A stretch of DNA of 64,000 nt from CBDAQV01 sp965199335. GTDB lineage: Bacteria; Pseudomonadota; Alphaproteobacteria; CALMVH01. Location of the stretch: positions 186,001 to 250,000 of the forward strand of contig CBDAQZ010000004.1 of NCBI GenBank assembly GCA_965199335.1, in the 5' to 3' direction. Below are positions 25,232 to 33,309 of this stretch, in pieces (position 1 is the first letter of the stretch; each line of letters starts with the position of its first letter). The notes under the pieces were generated by a model, which was not told where the DNA came from, did not search any database, and saw only the letters and a list, made by a program, of their open reading frames with translations. A program made the position numbers and the translations under genes.

Positions 25232-25924
25232 TCATGCCGGCTTTACGCAACGGAAGGCGTAACGATGTTCGTACCAGAGATGAATCTTGTTGGCGGAACT
25301 GCCGTACCATTCCCTGTCGGATTGCGCCGAAACGGACATGTAGGCCTTGGGAAGCATTCGTTTGACGAAGACCTGGAACCCGGCGCTTTCAAAACCCGCA
25401 ATGATCTCGTCCATGGTGTTTGATGAACATTTGACCGTGGCATTGTCATCGATGATCTTCTGCGTAACCTTGTAGCGCGGATCCCCTGCATAGTCGGGAT
25501 GAGTCGCGAAATAGACACCGCCCGGTTTCAGGCGGTCGAATATCTGCCGGGCATGATCGGCGATATCCCGCACCAGATAGATGACTGCCGTGCTGGTCGC
25601 ATAATCGAAATCCTGATCGAGCCCGTCGAGCGTCGCACGCGCCATGTAAATGATCGGCAAATTGCCCTTGCGGGCGTTGGCCTGCGCGACCGATTTCTGT
25701 GCCAGATCGATCCCCACGGCCTCGCGAAACGGAGCAGAGCGATAGATGCGGCGCAACATTCCACCCTGGTTGCAGCCGAAATCCAGCAGCTTCTTGCCGG
25801 TGAAATCTGCATCGATGACATTCTCGATCACGTCATCCCAGAATGGCTGGTGATCGTCTTCCATCGACTGGTCGCCAGCCTCTGTTTCCTGCCACCATTC
25901 TTCGATCAGCGCCAATTTCGTCAT
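25232..25924 (-). CDS. SAM-dependent methyltransferase (class I), first gene of the Fur-box operon
   Basis: At 230 aa it has motif I LLDFGCNQGGMLRRIY (46-61), the acidic VGIDLAQKSVAQA for SAM ribose binding, and FDRLKPGGVYFATHPDYAG. The N-terminus EEWWQETEAGDQ is not typical of a named subfamily. GGAGG stands before the ATG, and a palindrome GAATGATTATCATTC ends 15-30 bases upstream of it. The stop lies four bases from the NAS/CysK-like fusion gene, so the two make one unit; the enzyme likely modifies the fusion enzyme's product. No named methyl acceptor can be given. Confidence 0.85.
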   Translation of the reverse strand: MTKLALIEEWWQETEAGDQSMEDDHQPFWDDVIENVIDADFTGKKLLDFGCNQGGMLRRIYRSAPFREAVGIDLAQKSVAQANARKGNLPIIYMARATLDGLDQDFDYATSTAVIYLVRDIADHARQIFDRLKPGGVYFATHPDYAGDPRYKVTQKIIDDNATVKCSSNTMDEIIAGFESAGFQVFVKRMLPKAYMSVSAQSDREWYGSSANKIHLWYEHRYAFRCVKPA

Positions 25925-25939
25925 GAACCCTCCAGATGA

Positions 25940-25954
25940 GAATGATTATCATTC
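25940..25954. promoter_or_regulatory. Fur-box-like operator
   Basis: GAATGATTATCATTC is a perfect 7-1-7 inverted repeat. In a 19-base frame (GAGAATGATTATCATTCGT) it matches 14 of 19 positions of the classical Fur consensus GATAATGATAATCATTATC. It lies just upstream of the ribosome site of the methyltransferase gene and about 95 bases from the divergent hydrolase start. A Fur-family repressor (Fur, Mur or Zur) bound here would control the operon. Confidence 0.7.
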
Positions 25955-25961
25955 GTAACGG

Positions 25962-25979
25962 TTGCGAAAAACATTGCAA
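25962..25979. promoter_or_regulatory. Second dyad in the divergent intergenic region
   Basis: TTGCGAAAAACATTGCAA is an imperfect inverted repeat with arms TTGCGAA and ATTGCAA. It resembles alphaproteobacterial iron-responsive operators of the TTGCnnn...nnnGCAA form and lies eight bases from the Fur-like box. It may be a second operator or part of a promoter. Confidence 0.4.
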
Positions 25980-26046
25980 GAGCGTATTTATTCTTAATTC
26001 GACAAAGATATTTGTTATAACATAACACTGTGGATTGCAAACCGTA

Positions 26047-27039
26047 ATGCTGCCTTATCGAGGAGACTATCTACCGGAAATGGCCGGCCACCATGTCTAC
26101 TGGGCGGAATACGGCAATCCCGCAGGCGTGCCGCTGCTGTTGGTCCATGGCGGGTTCGGCCATATGTTCGATATCGACAGGCTGACGGGGCTGGATTTCG
26201 TCAACAGCCGGATCGTCGTGCCGCATCAGAGGGGGATGGGCCATTCGCAGCCCCCCGGCAAACTCGAGGCGAACACAACCGCCGGCAATATCGCGGATAT
26301 CGAGAGGCTGCGCGTAACGTTGGGGATCCCTTCCTGGGATATCCTTGCCTGGTCGTCGGGAACTGTCTTCGCCGCCGCTCACGCGTTCGAAAATCCCGGC
26401 AGGTGCAAAAGCCTGGTCTCTTACGCCCCGTATTTCGGCAGCAACGAGGATTACATGCTGCTGTTCGAGACCGATCCGGACACCGCGACGAAATACTTCG
26501 ATCATCACCACGCCTCGACCGGCTACGACATTGTGAAGAACGTCCATAAGCAGGCGCAGGGCGGATTTGCCGAATCCTTCCAGGCCTACGCCGCCGCGCA
26601 GACCGTCTACGACCCCGGATTCGACGCCGAGGCCGCTCTTCGCTCGAAAACGCGCGAAGAGTGGAATACCCTGTTCGCCAACCGGCGTATCGGCGCGCAG
26701 CTGGACGAAGAGTTGTTCACGAAACACGACCGCCTGCTGCAGGGGATGGCCGAAATGGCCCGGAACCAGCCGGAATTTCCGGTCATTTTGGTCTATGGCG
26801 CGGACGATATGTGGGAAATGCCGCACAGCTATGGGCAAACGGTCTTTCCGCACGCACAAACGATAGTGGTCAGGGATGCCACACACGATGTGCACGGCGC
26901 GGCGGTCCAACAGGCCCTCCGCCCGATCCTGGATCGCCGGGCCACGAACGCCCCGTCCGGCTCGATGGGCAGCAAGCTGCGCGAGCAACTGGACTTGCCC
27001 GCAAACCAGAAGAGGGCGACTGAAACACGGTACGAATGA
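26047..27039 (+). CDS. Proline-iminopeptidase-like alpha/beta hydrolase
   Basis: The 330-residue protein is of the alpha/beta-hydrolase peptidase S33 type: HHVYWAEYGNPAGVPLLLVH, HGGFGHMFD oxyanion segment, DFVNSRIVVPHQRGMGHSQP, the nucleophile elbow AWSSGTVFAAAHA, VYGADDMWEM (Asp) and ATHDVHG (His). S33 enzymes hydrolyse N-terminal prolines, esters or amides. It is divergent from the Fur-box operon and shares its intergenic region, so might process the same product. I use the ATG at 26047; a TTG at 26035 would add four residues. No clear ribosome site is seen for either. Confidence 0.8.
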   Translation: MLPYRGDYLPEMAGHHVYWAEYGNPAGVPLLLVHGGFGHMFDIDRLTGLDFVNSRIVVPHQRGMGHSQPPGKLEANTTAGNIADIERLRVTLGIPSWDILAWSSGTVFAAAHAFENPGRCKSLVSYAPYFGSNEDYMLLFETDPDTATKYFDHHHASTGYDIVKNVHKQAQGGFAESFQAYAAAQTVYDPGFDAEAALRSKTREEWNTLFANRRIGAQLDEELFTKHDRLLQGMAEMARNQPEFPVILVYGADDMWEMPHSYGQTVFPHAQTIVVRDATHDVHGAAVQQALRPILDRRATNAPSGSMGSKLREQLDLPANQKRATETRYE

Positions 27040-27110
27040 CAGGAAGCAGACAGGGCTTGCAATCCGCCGCCGGAATTTGCATGTTCGGGACCTTCCGCAC
27101 GGATGACGTT

Positions 27111-27185
27111 GGCAGCGTAGCTCAGTGGTAGAGCAGGGGAATCATAATCCCTTGGTCGGGGGTTCAAATCCCTCCGCTGCTACCA
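27111..27185 (+). tRNA. tRNA-Met (anticodon CAT)
   Basis: A full cloverleaf: acceptor GGCAGCG paired to CGCTGCT (with a G1-T72 wobble), D-arm GCTCAGTGGTAGAGC, anticodon stem GGGGA/TCCCT with loop ATCATAA (CAT), and T-arm with GGTTCAAATC, then encoded A-CCA. The loop and acceptor pattern is that of elongator Met rather than initiator; a lysidine-type Ile2 tRNA cannot be fully excluded. Confidence 0.93.
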
Positions 27186-27206
27186 TCGTGGGATTTTGGG
27201 TACGCC

Positions 27207-27460
27207 TCAGGGCGTCCCACCATCGGCCCCCGCCTCCGGCAGCACGACTTCCACCCTGCCCCCCAGCGCCTTGAACAGCGATATCGTCTGCGTCACCTTG
27301 GCCAGGCTGTTTTGCGCCAGCTGGTCCTGCGAGGAATAGACCGCGCGTTCGGCTCCAGCACTTTCAGGAATCGGTCAGGCCCGCGGCGTAGGGCGCGACG
27401 ACGTGTCCAGCGCGCCGCCTTCGTAGATCGGGATCGAGGCCGACGCGCAAGGCTGAGAAT
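27207..27460 (-). pseudogene. Remnant of an RND-type outer-membrane efflux protein (NodT/OprM family)
   Basis: Read from high to low on the minus strand, the last 50 codons encode ERAVYSSQDQLAQNSLAKV and TISLFKALGGRVE, the typical C-terminus of NodT-like efflux proteins, ending at a stop at 27207. Further upstream, PYAAGLTD and ASIPIYEGGALDT appear but in different frames with a stop between them, so the fragment is degraded and without a 5' part. It begins about 20 bases after tRNA-Met, whose 3' end may have been a past integration site. Confidence 0.7.
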
Positions 27461-27647
27461 GAGCCATACTACAAACGCGATCGCCTCTTTTCGTACCATT
27501 GGTAGAGATAGACCGCCTCTGTTGCCATCCGCGAAAACCTGTCGCAATTTTTCTGCAGGCAGGCCATTACCTTGCAATCTTTTGTCACCTATGTTTATAT
27601 TAACGGCTCTGTACCTCACGGGGCGCGGCCACGAAAGTAGTGGGGGC

Positions 27648-28601
27648 ATGACTGACGGCACTCAACGTTTCGAGCCTCAAGGCTCATCAGGCAACAAGGT
27701 AACTAAGCTTCTCGAAGTTTATTGCCGTGCTTACGATACGTTGCACGATGCACCGGATTTATCGCCCAAGAACGCCGAAGCCCAAAAAGATATTTCCGCC
27801 CTGATCGCCGCCGTACGCCGCCCGTACGTACCGGAGGAAATCGAGCAGATCCTGACCCATCCGGATGTGAAGTCCCTGCGCTATGGGATGTGGGGCCTTA
27901 TCGCCAAGGCCGAGCGCGATACCGAGCTATACTGGAACACAAGGCTGGAACAGTCGCATCTCAAGGATTTTCGGCTGTTCAAGAACTTCGATCGGCAGAT
28001 CGATGCCGAACTGGCGATGCTGGGCCATCCCACGACGCGCATCTCGATGAAGGGTTATGAAAGCATCCTGTTCGTAGGCGCCGGATCGCTGCCGGTCGAT
28101 GCGATCCTGATGTACGAGAAAACGGGGATGCCGGTCACCTGCATCGATTCCAACCGCACCATCGCCAAGCTGGGCCGCAACTTCATCGAGCGGTGCGGTT
28201 ATTCCGACCATGTCACCTATCGCTATGCCTTCGGCGAGGACTACGATTACGCCCACCATCCGATCGTCTTCATAGAAAATACGGTACAGAACAAGGTCGG
28301 TATCCTGGACAATATCAACGAGTGCATCAGCGTCGAGCAGCTGGCGGTGCGTAGCGCACAGGGAATCTACTCGCTGCTTTACGAACCTTTCTCGGCCCAG
28401 CTGGCTCAGATATTCAAGCTCAAGTTCCAGGACTACGCCATAGGTACGCCCGAGACACTGCAAACGACATTGCTTGCACGGCTGCACCTGCCGCCTACGC
28501 ATGAGGTCATACCGCCGCAGGATTATTCAAAGGAAGACCTCTACCATCTGCGCATCCCGATGGGCGAACGTCATCGCAAGATGCTGACGCCCGACAGCTG
28601 A
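27648..28601 (+). CDS. Stand-alone nicotianamine-synthase-like protein
   Basis: The 317-residue protein has the helical N-terminus of the NAS family (VTKLLEVYCRAYDTLHDAPD, then ILTHPDVKSLRYGMWGLIAK) and the SAM site ILFVGAGSLPVDAILMYEKT (140-159), followed by VTCIDSNRTIAKLGRNF, as in plant NAS and bacterial CntL (FxGxGxLP). It is related to the N-terminal half of the fusion at 23440-25227, in an independent transcript, about 0.6 kb past the hydrolase. It could transfer an aminobutyrate group from SAM in a metallophore pathway. The frame is open back to 27312; I chose the ATG at 27648 because family similarity starts there, with GTGGGGG close upstream. Confidence 0.78.
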   Translation: MTDGTQRFEPQGSSGNKVTKLLEVYCRAYDTLHDAPDLSPKNAEAQKDISALIAAVRRPYVPEEIEQILTHPDVKSLRYGMWGLIAKAERDTELYWNTRLEQSHLKDFRLFKNFDRQIDAELAMLGHPTTRISMKGYESILFVGAGSLPVDAILMYEKTGMPVTCIDSNRTIAKLGRNFIERCGYSDHVTYRYAFGEDYDYAHHPIVFIENTVQNKVGILDNINECISVEQLAVRSAQGIYSLLYEPFSAQLAQIFKLKFQDYAIGTPETLQTTLLARLHLPPTHEVIPPQDYSKEDLYHLRIPMGERHRKMLTPDS

Positions 28602-29024
28602 CTAGTATTTGCCTGTAGCCGGCTTCATGTCGTTCAGGCAATGGTTCACCAGGCTGACGCATTCTGCCACATGGCCCAGCACGCCGCCGGTATCGCCGGC
28701 ATAGGTGATCGCCGATACCTTGTCGTCGGCGAATACCACGGTTGCGTGACAGGTGCCGCCCGCGCCGAGCGAAATGCCGCCGACAAGGGGCAGTGTTGCG
28801 GACAGGCTGTTATCCGGCGTGTAAGGCTGGAAGTCCCACGTCTCGTAATCGACCCCCTTCACCATCTGCGTACGATTAGGCAGGCCTGAGCACGTGTAGT
28901 AATCGGCGCGGCTCATGCCGACCAGCTGTTCCTGCGCGTTACGCGCGGTATGGGAATCGATGGTGTCGCAGCCGCTGACCAGGGGCGTTGCGGCGATAAA
29001 GCAAAGGACTACGAACTTACGCAT
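28602..29024 (-). CDS. Small lipoprotein of unknown function
   Basis: At 140 aa it starts MRKFVVLCFIAATPLVSGC, a lipoprotein signal peptide with lipobox LVSGC. The mature part has TARNAQEQLVGMSRADYYTC and VKGVDYETWDFQPY, with several further cysteines that may form disulfides; the pattern recalls SmpA/OmlA-type domains. GGAG lies seven bases before the ATG at 29024. Stop codon abuts the stop of the NAS-like gene. Location: membrane-anchored, periplasmic. Confidence 0.75.
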   Translation of the reverse strand: MRKFVVLCFIAATPLVSGCDTIDSHTARNAQEQLVGMSRADYYTCSGLPNRTQMVKGVDYETWDFQPYTPDNSLSATLPLVGGISLGAGGTCHATVVFADDKVSAITYAGDTGGVLGHVAECVSLVNHCLNDMKPATGKY

Positions 29025-29083
29025 GGACACTCTCCGGACAAATCTGCCTTTTCAAGGCCCGAGCCTCCGGAAAGTTCCCTGAA

Positions 29084-29866
29084 TCAATGCATTCCGTGCC
29101 AGATCTTGCGCTTGGCGGCATACATCACGCCGGCGAAGGTGACCAGGAACACCATTACCTCGAAGCCCAGGCGGTGGCGCTCGTCCTCGTGGGGCTCGGA
29201 GGCCCAGGACAGGAACTCCGCGACGTCATAGGCCTCGGCGGCGATGCTGTTGTCGATCGGCTTGCCGTCCGGTCCCTTGCCGAAATCGACGCGGCCGTCG
29301 GTCAGCGGCGCGGGCATGGCAATCTGATGGCCGGGAAATGCCTGGTTGTAATACAGGCCCTTACCCACCGTCACGCCCTCGGGCGGCTTCACGTAGCCGG
29401 TCATCAGGGCGACGATGTAGTCGGGACCGCCCTCGCGCGCCTTGACGATCAGGGAGAAATCCTTGGGCAGGGCGCCGCCATTGGCCGCGCGGGCCGCCTT
29501 CTCGTTCGGGAAGGGCGACTTGAAGCGGTCGGACGGCAGGCCCGGACGATCGAACATCTCGCCCTGGTCGTTCGGCCCGTCGCTGACCGTGACGCTGGCG
29601 GCGACCGCCTTGATCTCGGCGTCGTTGTAGCCCAGCGCCGTCAGGTCGCGGTACGACAGCAGGCGCATGGAATGGCAGGCGGAGCAGACCTCTCGATAGA
29701 CCTGGAAGCCGCGCTGCATGGTCGCCCTGTCATAGGTGCCCAGCATGCCGTCCTGCGGCCAGCTCAGCGGCTTGATCGCGCTTTCCTCGGCGCGGCCTGC
29801 GGTACCGGACAGCAGAACCAGCGCAGCCGCGATCGCGGCAACGAACAGATTACGATTCATGGGCAA
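29084..29866 (-). CDS. petC: Cytochrome c1 (bc1 complex)
   Basis: The 260-residue protein has a signal peptide (to about residue 26), the haem-binding motif Cys61-Ser-Ala-Cys64-His65 (EVCSACHSMRLLSYRD), and a C-terminal membrane anchor (LGFEVMVFLVTFAGVMYAAK). It receives electrons from the Rieske protein and passes them to cytochrome c. It is the last gene of petA-petB-petC, and its start overlaps the cytochrome b stop by 17 bases; an internal ATG at 29860 is a possible start. Confidence 0.96.
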   Translation of the reverse strand: MPMNRNLFVAAIAAALVLLSGTAGRAEESAIKPLSWPQDGMLGTYDRATMQRGFQVYREVCSACHSMRLLSYRDLTALGYNDAEIKAVAASVTVSDGPNDQGEMFDRPGLPSDRFKSPFPNEKAARAANGGALPKDFSLIVKAREGGPDYIVALMTGYVKPPEGVTVGKGLYYNQAFPGHQIAMPAPLTDGRVDFGKGPDGKPIDNSIAAEAYDVAEFLSWASEPHEDERHRLGFEVMVFLVTFAGVMYAAKRKIWHGMH

Positions 29867-31139
29867 CTCGCGCGGCGATGTGCGGGTCCTTCAGCACGGC
29901 TTCGGCGATGCTGTTGGGCAGTGGCAGGGGCTTCTCCAGCTTGCCGACCAGCGGGAACAGCACCAGGAAGTGGAAGAAATAATAGAACGTGCCCAGCTTG
30001 CCGATCACGATCCAGATACCCTGCGGCGGATGCGCGCCGACATAGCCCAGCGCGATCACGTCGATCACCAGCAGCCAGAAGATCTGGCGGTAGATCGGGC
30101 GGAAGCGAGCACTGCGCACCGGGGAGGTATCCAGCCAGGGCAGCAGGAACAATATCATCACCGCCGAACCCATGCCGACGACCCCCAGCAATTTCGCCGG
30201 AATGAACCACAGGCTGCCGACGGAGCGCAGGATGGCGTAGAACGGCAGGAAGTACCATTCGGGCACGATCTCGGCCGGGGTCACCAGCGGATCGGCAGGA
30301 ATGTAGTTATCCGTGTGGCCGAGATAGTTCGGGTAGTAGAAGATGAAGAACGCGTAGATGATCAGGAACACGGTCAGCGCGAAGATGTCCTTGATCGTGT
30401 AGTACGGATGGAACGGAATCGTGTCCTTCTCGCTCTTCGGCTCGATCCCCAGCGGGTTGTTCGATCCGGCGATGTGCAGCGCCCAGACGTGCAGGAAGAC
30501 GACGGCGCAGATCACGAACGGCATCAGGTAATGCAGCGCGTAGAACCGGTTCAGCGTCGGGTTGCCGACGGCGAAACCGCCCCACAGCCAGGTCGTGATC
30601 GACTCGCCGACGATGGGAATGGCAGAGAACAGGTTGGTGATCACGGTCGCGCCCCAGAAACTCATCTGGCCCCAGGGCAGCGTATAGCCCATGAAAGCTG
30701 TCGCCATCATCAGCAGCAGGATGACAACGCCGAACATCCACAGCAGCTCGCGCGGTTTCTTGTAAGATCCGTAGTACAGGCCGCGGAACATGTGGATATA
30801 GACCACCATGAAGAACATCGACGCGCCGTTGGCGTGGATGTAGCGCAGCAGCCAGCCGTAATTGACGTCGCGCATGATACGCTCGACCGAATCGAACGCC
30901 ATGTCGGTGTTGGGCGTGTATTCCATCGCCAGGACCACGCCGCTGGCGATCATCGTCACCAGCATGAACAGGGCCAGTGCGCCGAAGCTGTACAGGTAGT
31001 TGAAGTTCCGGGGCGTCGGGTAAATCCCGTATTCCTTCACCAGGAAGGTGAAGACCGGCATGCGCTGGTCCACCCAGTTTATCACCGGGTTGGAGAAGTT
31101 CGATGACCGGGGCGTCGAGTCGTAGGGGGAATGTGACAT
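29850..31139 (-). CDS. petB: Cytochrome b (bc1 complex)
   Basis: At 429 aa, this is a full eight-helix cytochrome b with the Qo-site signature PEWYFLPFYAILRS, the haem-ligand helix around YIHMFRGLYYGSYKKPRE, and FMGYTLPWGQMSFWGATVIT. It oxidises ubiquinol in the membrane. Gap to petA is nine bases; overlap with petC 17 bases, so all three are co-transcribed. Confidence 0.97.
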   Translation of the reverse strand: MSHSPYDSTPRSSNFSNPVINWVDQRMPVFTFLVKEYGIYPTPRNFNYLYSFGALALFMLVTMIASGVVLAMEYTPNTDMAFDSVERIMRDVNYGWLLRYIHANGASMFFMVVYIHMFRGLYYGSYKKPRELLWMFGVVILLLMMATAFMGYTLPWGQMSFWGATVITNLFSAIPIVGESITTWLWGGFAVGNPTLNRFYALHYLMPFVICAVVFLHVWALHIAGSNNPLGIEPKSEKDTIPFHPYYTIKDIFALTVFLIIYAFFIFYYPNYLGHTDNYIPADPLVTPAEIVPEWYFLPFYAILRSVGSLWFIPAKLLGVVGMGSAVMILFLLPWLDTSPVRSARFRPIYRQIFWLLVIDVIALGYVGAHPPQGIWIVIGKLGTFYYFFHFLVLFPLVGKLEKPLPLPNSIAEAVLKDPHIAARVAHES

Positions 31140-31148
31140 GAGTTCTGC

Positions 31149-31718
31149 CTAGCCGATCTTGATTTTCGTATCGGAGACGAAGTGATAGTCGGGGACGGCC
31201 AGGTTCTTCGGCGCCGGTCCCTTGCGGATGCGGGCCGAGGTATCGTACTGCGAACCGTGGCAGGGGCACAGGTAACCGCCGAATTCACCGCGCGGATCGG
31301 TCGTTTTCTGGCCCAGCGGGATACAGCCGAGATGGGTGCAGATACCGACGACGATCAGCCATTCCGGCTTCTTGACCCTGTCCTTGTCGGCCTCGGGATC
31401 GGGCAGGCTGGAAAGATCGACGCTCTGCGCCTCCTGGATTTCCTTGTCGGTGCGGCTTCGCACGAACACGGGCTTGCCCCGCCAGCTGACGGTGATCGCC
31501 TGGCCCTTGGCGATCGGCGCCAGGTCGACGTCGATCGAGGACAGGGCCAATACGTCGGCCGAGGGGTTCATGCTGTCGACGAACGCCCAGCCCGCACCCG
31601 CAGCGCCAACGGCGCCGATGGCGGCCGCGGTCAGATAAAGGAAATCGCGGCGGGTCGCGCCTGCTTCCGTTGAATGCGACAAACCTGCATCGCCGAGATC
31701 GGCCCCTGAATCGGACAT
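31149..31718 (-). CDS. petA: Rieske iron-sulfur protein (ubiquinol-cytochrome c reductase)
   Basis: The 189-residue protein has a twin-arginine signal and membrane anchor (ATRRDFLYLTAAAIGAVGAA) and the [2Fe-2S] ligands Cys127/His129 (CTHLGCIP) and Cys151-x-Cys153-His154 (CPCHGSQYD), with disulfide cysteines Cys132 and Cys153. First gene of the petABC operon. Confidence 0.97.
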   Translation of the reverse strand: MSDSGADLGDAGLSHSTEAGATRRDFLYLTAAAIGAVGAAGAGWAFVDSMNPSADVLALSSIDVDLAPIAKGQAITVSWRGKPVFVRSRTDKEIQEAQSVDLSSLPDPEADKDRVKKPEWLIVVGICTHLGCIPLGQKTTDPRGEFGGYLCPCHGSQYDTSARIRKGPAPKNLAVPDYHFVSDTKIKIG

Positions 31719-31894
31719 AGAGCTTGGGTTTCCGAATGTATGATCGCCTCCCTATACAAGCAGTGGGGGCAATTGAAAAGAGTCGGGTGCCTTAATAGGG
31801 GTGAAATCTTGCCGATTTGATAACGGCCGTGTCTTTGGAACCATAACGGGCCGGCGGCGTTGCTGTAGATAGCCAACGAAAAGGAGACTTATTC

Positions 31895-32080
31895 ATGGCC
31901 AGCCAGACCAAAACCCAAAGCCCCACCGGACAGCGCACCGGTTACATGCAGGGGCAACCCGCAAACCAGCATCATCCGTCAGAGCCAACACGGCAGCAAC
32001 GGATACAGATGATGAGCCACGGCCAGGGCCAGGTACGGAACCCGGAGACAGACCGGCGGCTGAAACAGAACAAGGTGTAA
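31895..32080 (+). CDS. Small hydrophilic protein with its own terminator
   Basis: A 61-residue Gln/Thr/Pro-rich protein (MASQTKTQSPTGQRTGYMQG...) that is probably disordered. AAGGAG lies eight bases before the ATG, and a very strong terminator begins eight bases after the stop. A short gene with good signals at both ends is likely expressed. No family recognised. Confidence 0.6.
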   Translation: MASQTKTQSPTGQRTGYMQGQPANQHHPSEPTRQQRIQMMSHGQGQVRNPETDRRLKQNKV

Positions 32081-32088
32081 GCTGCCGA

Positions 32089-32115
32089 GGCGGGCCCTAG
32101 GGCCCGCCTTTTCTT
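32089..32115 (+). terminator. Strong intrinsic terminator
   Basis: A perfect 9-bp stem, GGCGGGCCC and GGGCCCGCC with a two-base spacer, followed by TTTTCTTT. It ends the 61-residue gene. Confidence 0.92.
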
Positions 32116-32213
32116 TGGAACGCCTCGGAGGGAATGGGGTTTGAGTCTCACCGCTGCCAATGGCGGCGCAAACGGCGTCAGACCGCTTTGCCAACCAACC
32201 GAGGAATTGTCAC

Positions 32214-32408
32214 ATGCCGAAACAGGCTCACACCAACGCTGCCGATCATCACGAAAAGGCAGCCAAGTCGCACCGCGAAGCCGCAAGCCTTCATGAAAAG
32301 GGCGATCATAGCAAAGGCCATGAGGCTTCGACCTCCGCCCACGGCCACTCCACCAGCGCGCACAAGGAGTCCGAAACGGCTCACAAGACGAGCGCAAGCA
32401 AGAAGTAG
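32214..32408 (+). CDS. Small His/Ser/Lys-rich protein
   Basis: A 64-residue protein from the ATG at 32214 (MPKQAHTNAADHHEKAAKSH...) with GAGG about nine bases before. It carries eleven or more histidines spread over HH, SH, HE and HGHS motifs and many Ser/Ala/Lys residues. It may be a metal-binding or stress-related disordered protein. It ends before a terminator. Confidence 0.6.
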   Translation: MPKQAHTNAADHHEKAAKSHREAASLHEKGDHSKGHEASTSAHGHSTSAHKESETAHKTSASKK

Positions 32409-32431
32409 GCTGCAGGCTTATATCTTATGCG

Positions 32432-32459
32432 AATGGCGGGCTTCGGTCCGCCATTTTCG
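32432..32459 (+). terminator. Intrinsic terminator after the His-rich gene
   Basis: AATGGCGG and CCGCCATT form an eight-base stem with an eight-base loop (GCTTCGGT), followed by TTCGTTT. It serves the plus-strand gene and stands against the convergent HAD gene. Confidence 0.85.
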
Positions 32460-32460
32460 T

Positions 32461-33141
32461 TTATGGCTGGGCGATCAAAATCATGTTGTCGAACGCGGCT
32501 GCGATCTGACGCATGGTGTTGAATACCTGCTCGGCGCCTGCCTCTGTAAGCAGATCGGCATGTCCCGGTTCGCAATGGCTGCCGCCGATAAACCCCCAGG
32601 CTTTCATTCCCGCAGCCCTTGCGCCTTCGACGCCATAAGGGCTGTCTTCGATCACCAAACAATTTGAAGGCGCGACACCCATCCGCTCGGCCGCGAACAG
32701 GAACAGATCGGGGGCGGGCTTGCCGTTTTTGACCTGCACGGCGCTGAAGATATGGGGATCGAACCGGTCGTAGAGTCCGACAAGCGACAAAGTCAGTTTC
32801 AGGCGCTCGGGGTTACTGCTGGAGGCAATGCAGAATTTACATGGCAAGCCTTCCAGAACGGATACGATCTCAGGGACCGCCTGCAATTCGGTTTCGAACG
32901 CATGACGCTTTTGCGCTTCCAGTTCTTCCTTTATCTCGGGCGGCACGGGCCTGCCGAAACGCCGTTCGATGTCGGCGAACATGAACGTGTCGCTGCGACC
33001 GGTGTAGGTCTTCCTGACGTCGGCGGCATCGATTGGGAACCCGCAGGCGGCGAACGCGGCCGCTTCGGCGCGTATTGCCAATAGCTCACTGTCGATCAAC
33101 ACGCCATCGCAATCGAAAACCACCAGTTCCGGGGCCAGCAT
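32461..33141 (-). CDS. HAD-superfamily phosphatase (beta-phosphoglucomutase/Gph-like)
   Basis: At 226 aa it has the four HAD motifs: VVFDCDGVLIDSE (nucleophile Asp and general-acid Asp), IASSSNPERL, KNGKPAPDLF (Lys) and CLVIEDSPYGVEGA. The four-helix cap in between makes it a type I cap enzyme, similar to beta-phosphoglucomutase or phosphoglycolate phosphatase-like proteins. Substrate unknown. The ATG at 33141 has AGGAG upstream; the frame is open to 33270 without signals. Confidence 0.87.
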   Translation of the reverse strand: MLAPELVVFDCDGVLIDSELLAIRAEAAAFAACGFPIDAADVRKTYTGRSDTFMFADIERRFGRPVPPEIKEELEAQKRHAFETELQAVPEIVSVLEGLPCKFCIASSSNPERLKLTLSLVGLYDRFDPHIFSAVQVKNGKPAPDLFLFAAERMGVAPSNCLVIEDSPYGVEGARAAGMKAWGFIGGSHCEPGHADLLTEAGAEQVFNTMRQIAAAFDNMILIAQP

Positions 33142-33309
33142 TCTCGTCTCCTGGATTTTACAAGCCGTAGCGGACGATCGCCCTTGCTTCAAATCACGAT
33201 ATGTTACGTATTCCGACTGTGACCTGGTGACATCGCTGTGCCTTCTTGAGCGGTAACCAGGGATCGCCATATCAAGCTGGTAACCAAAAAGAACCAGCAG
33301 GAGCCTGAC

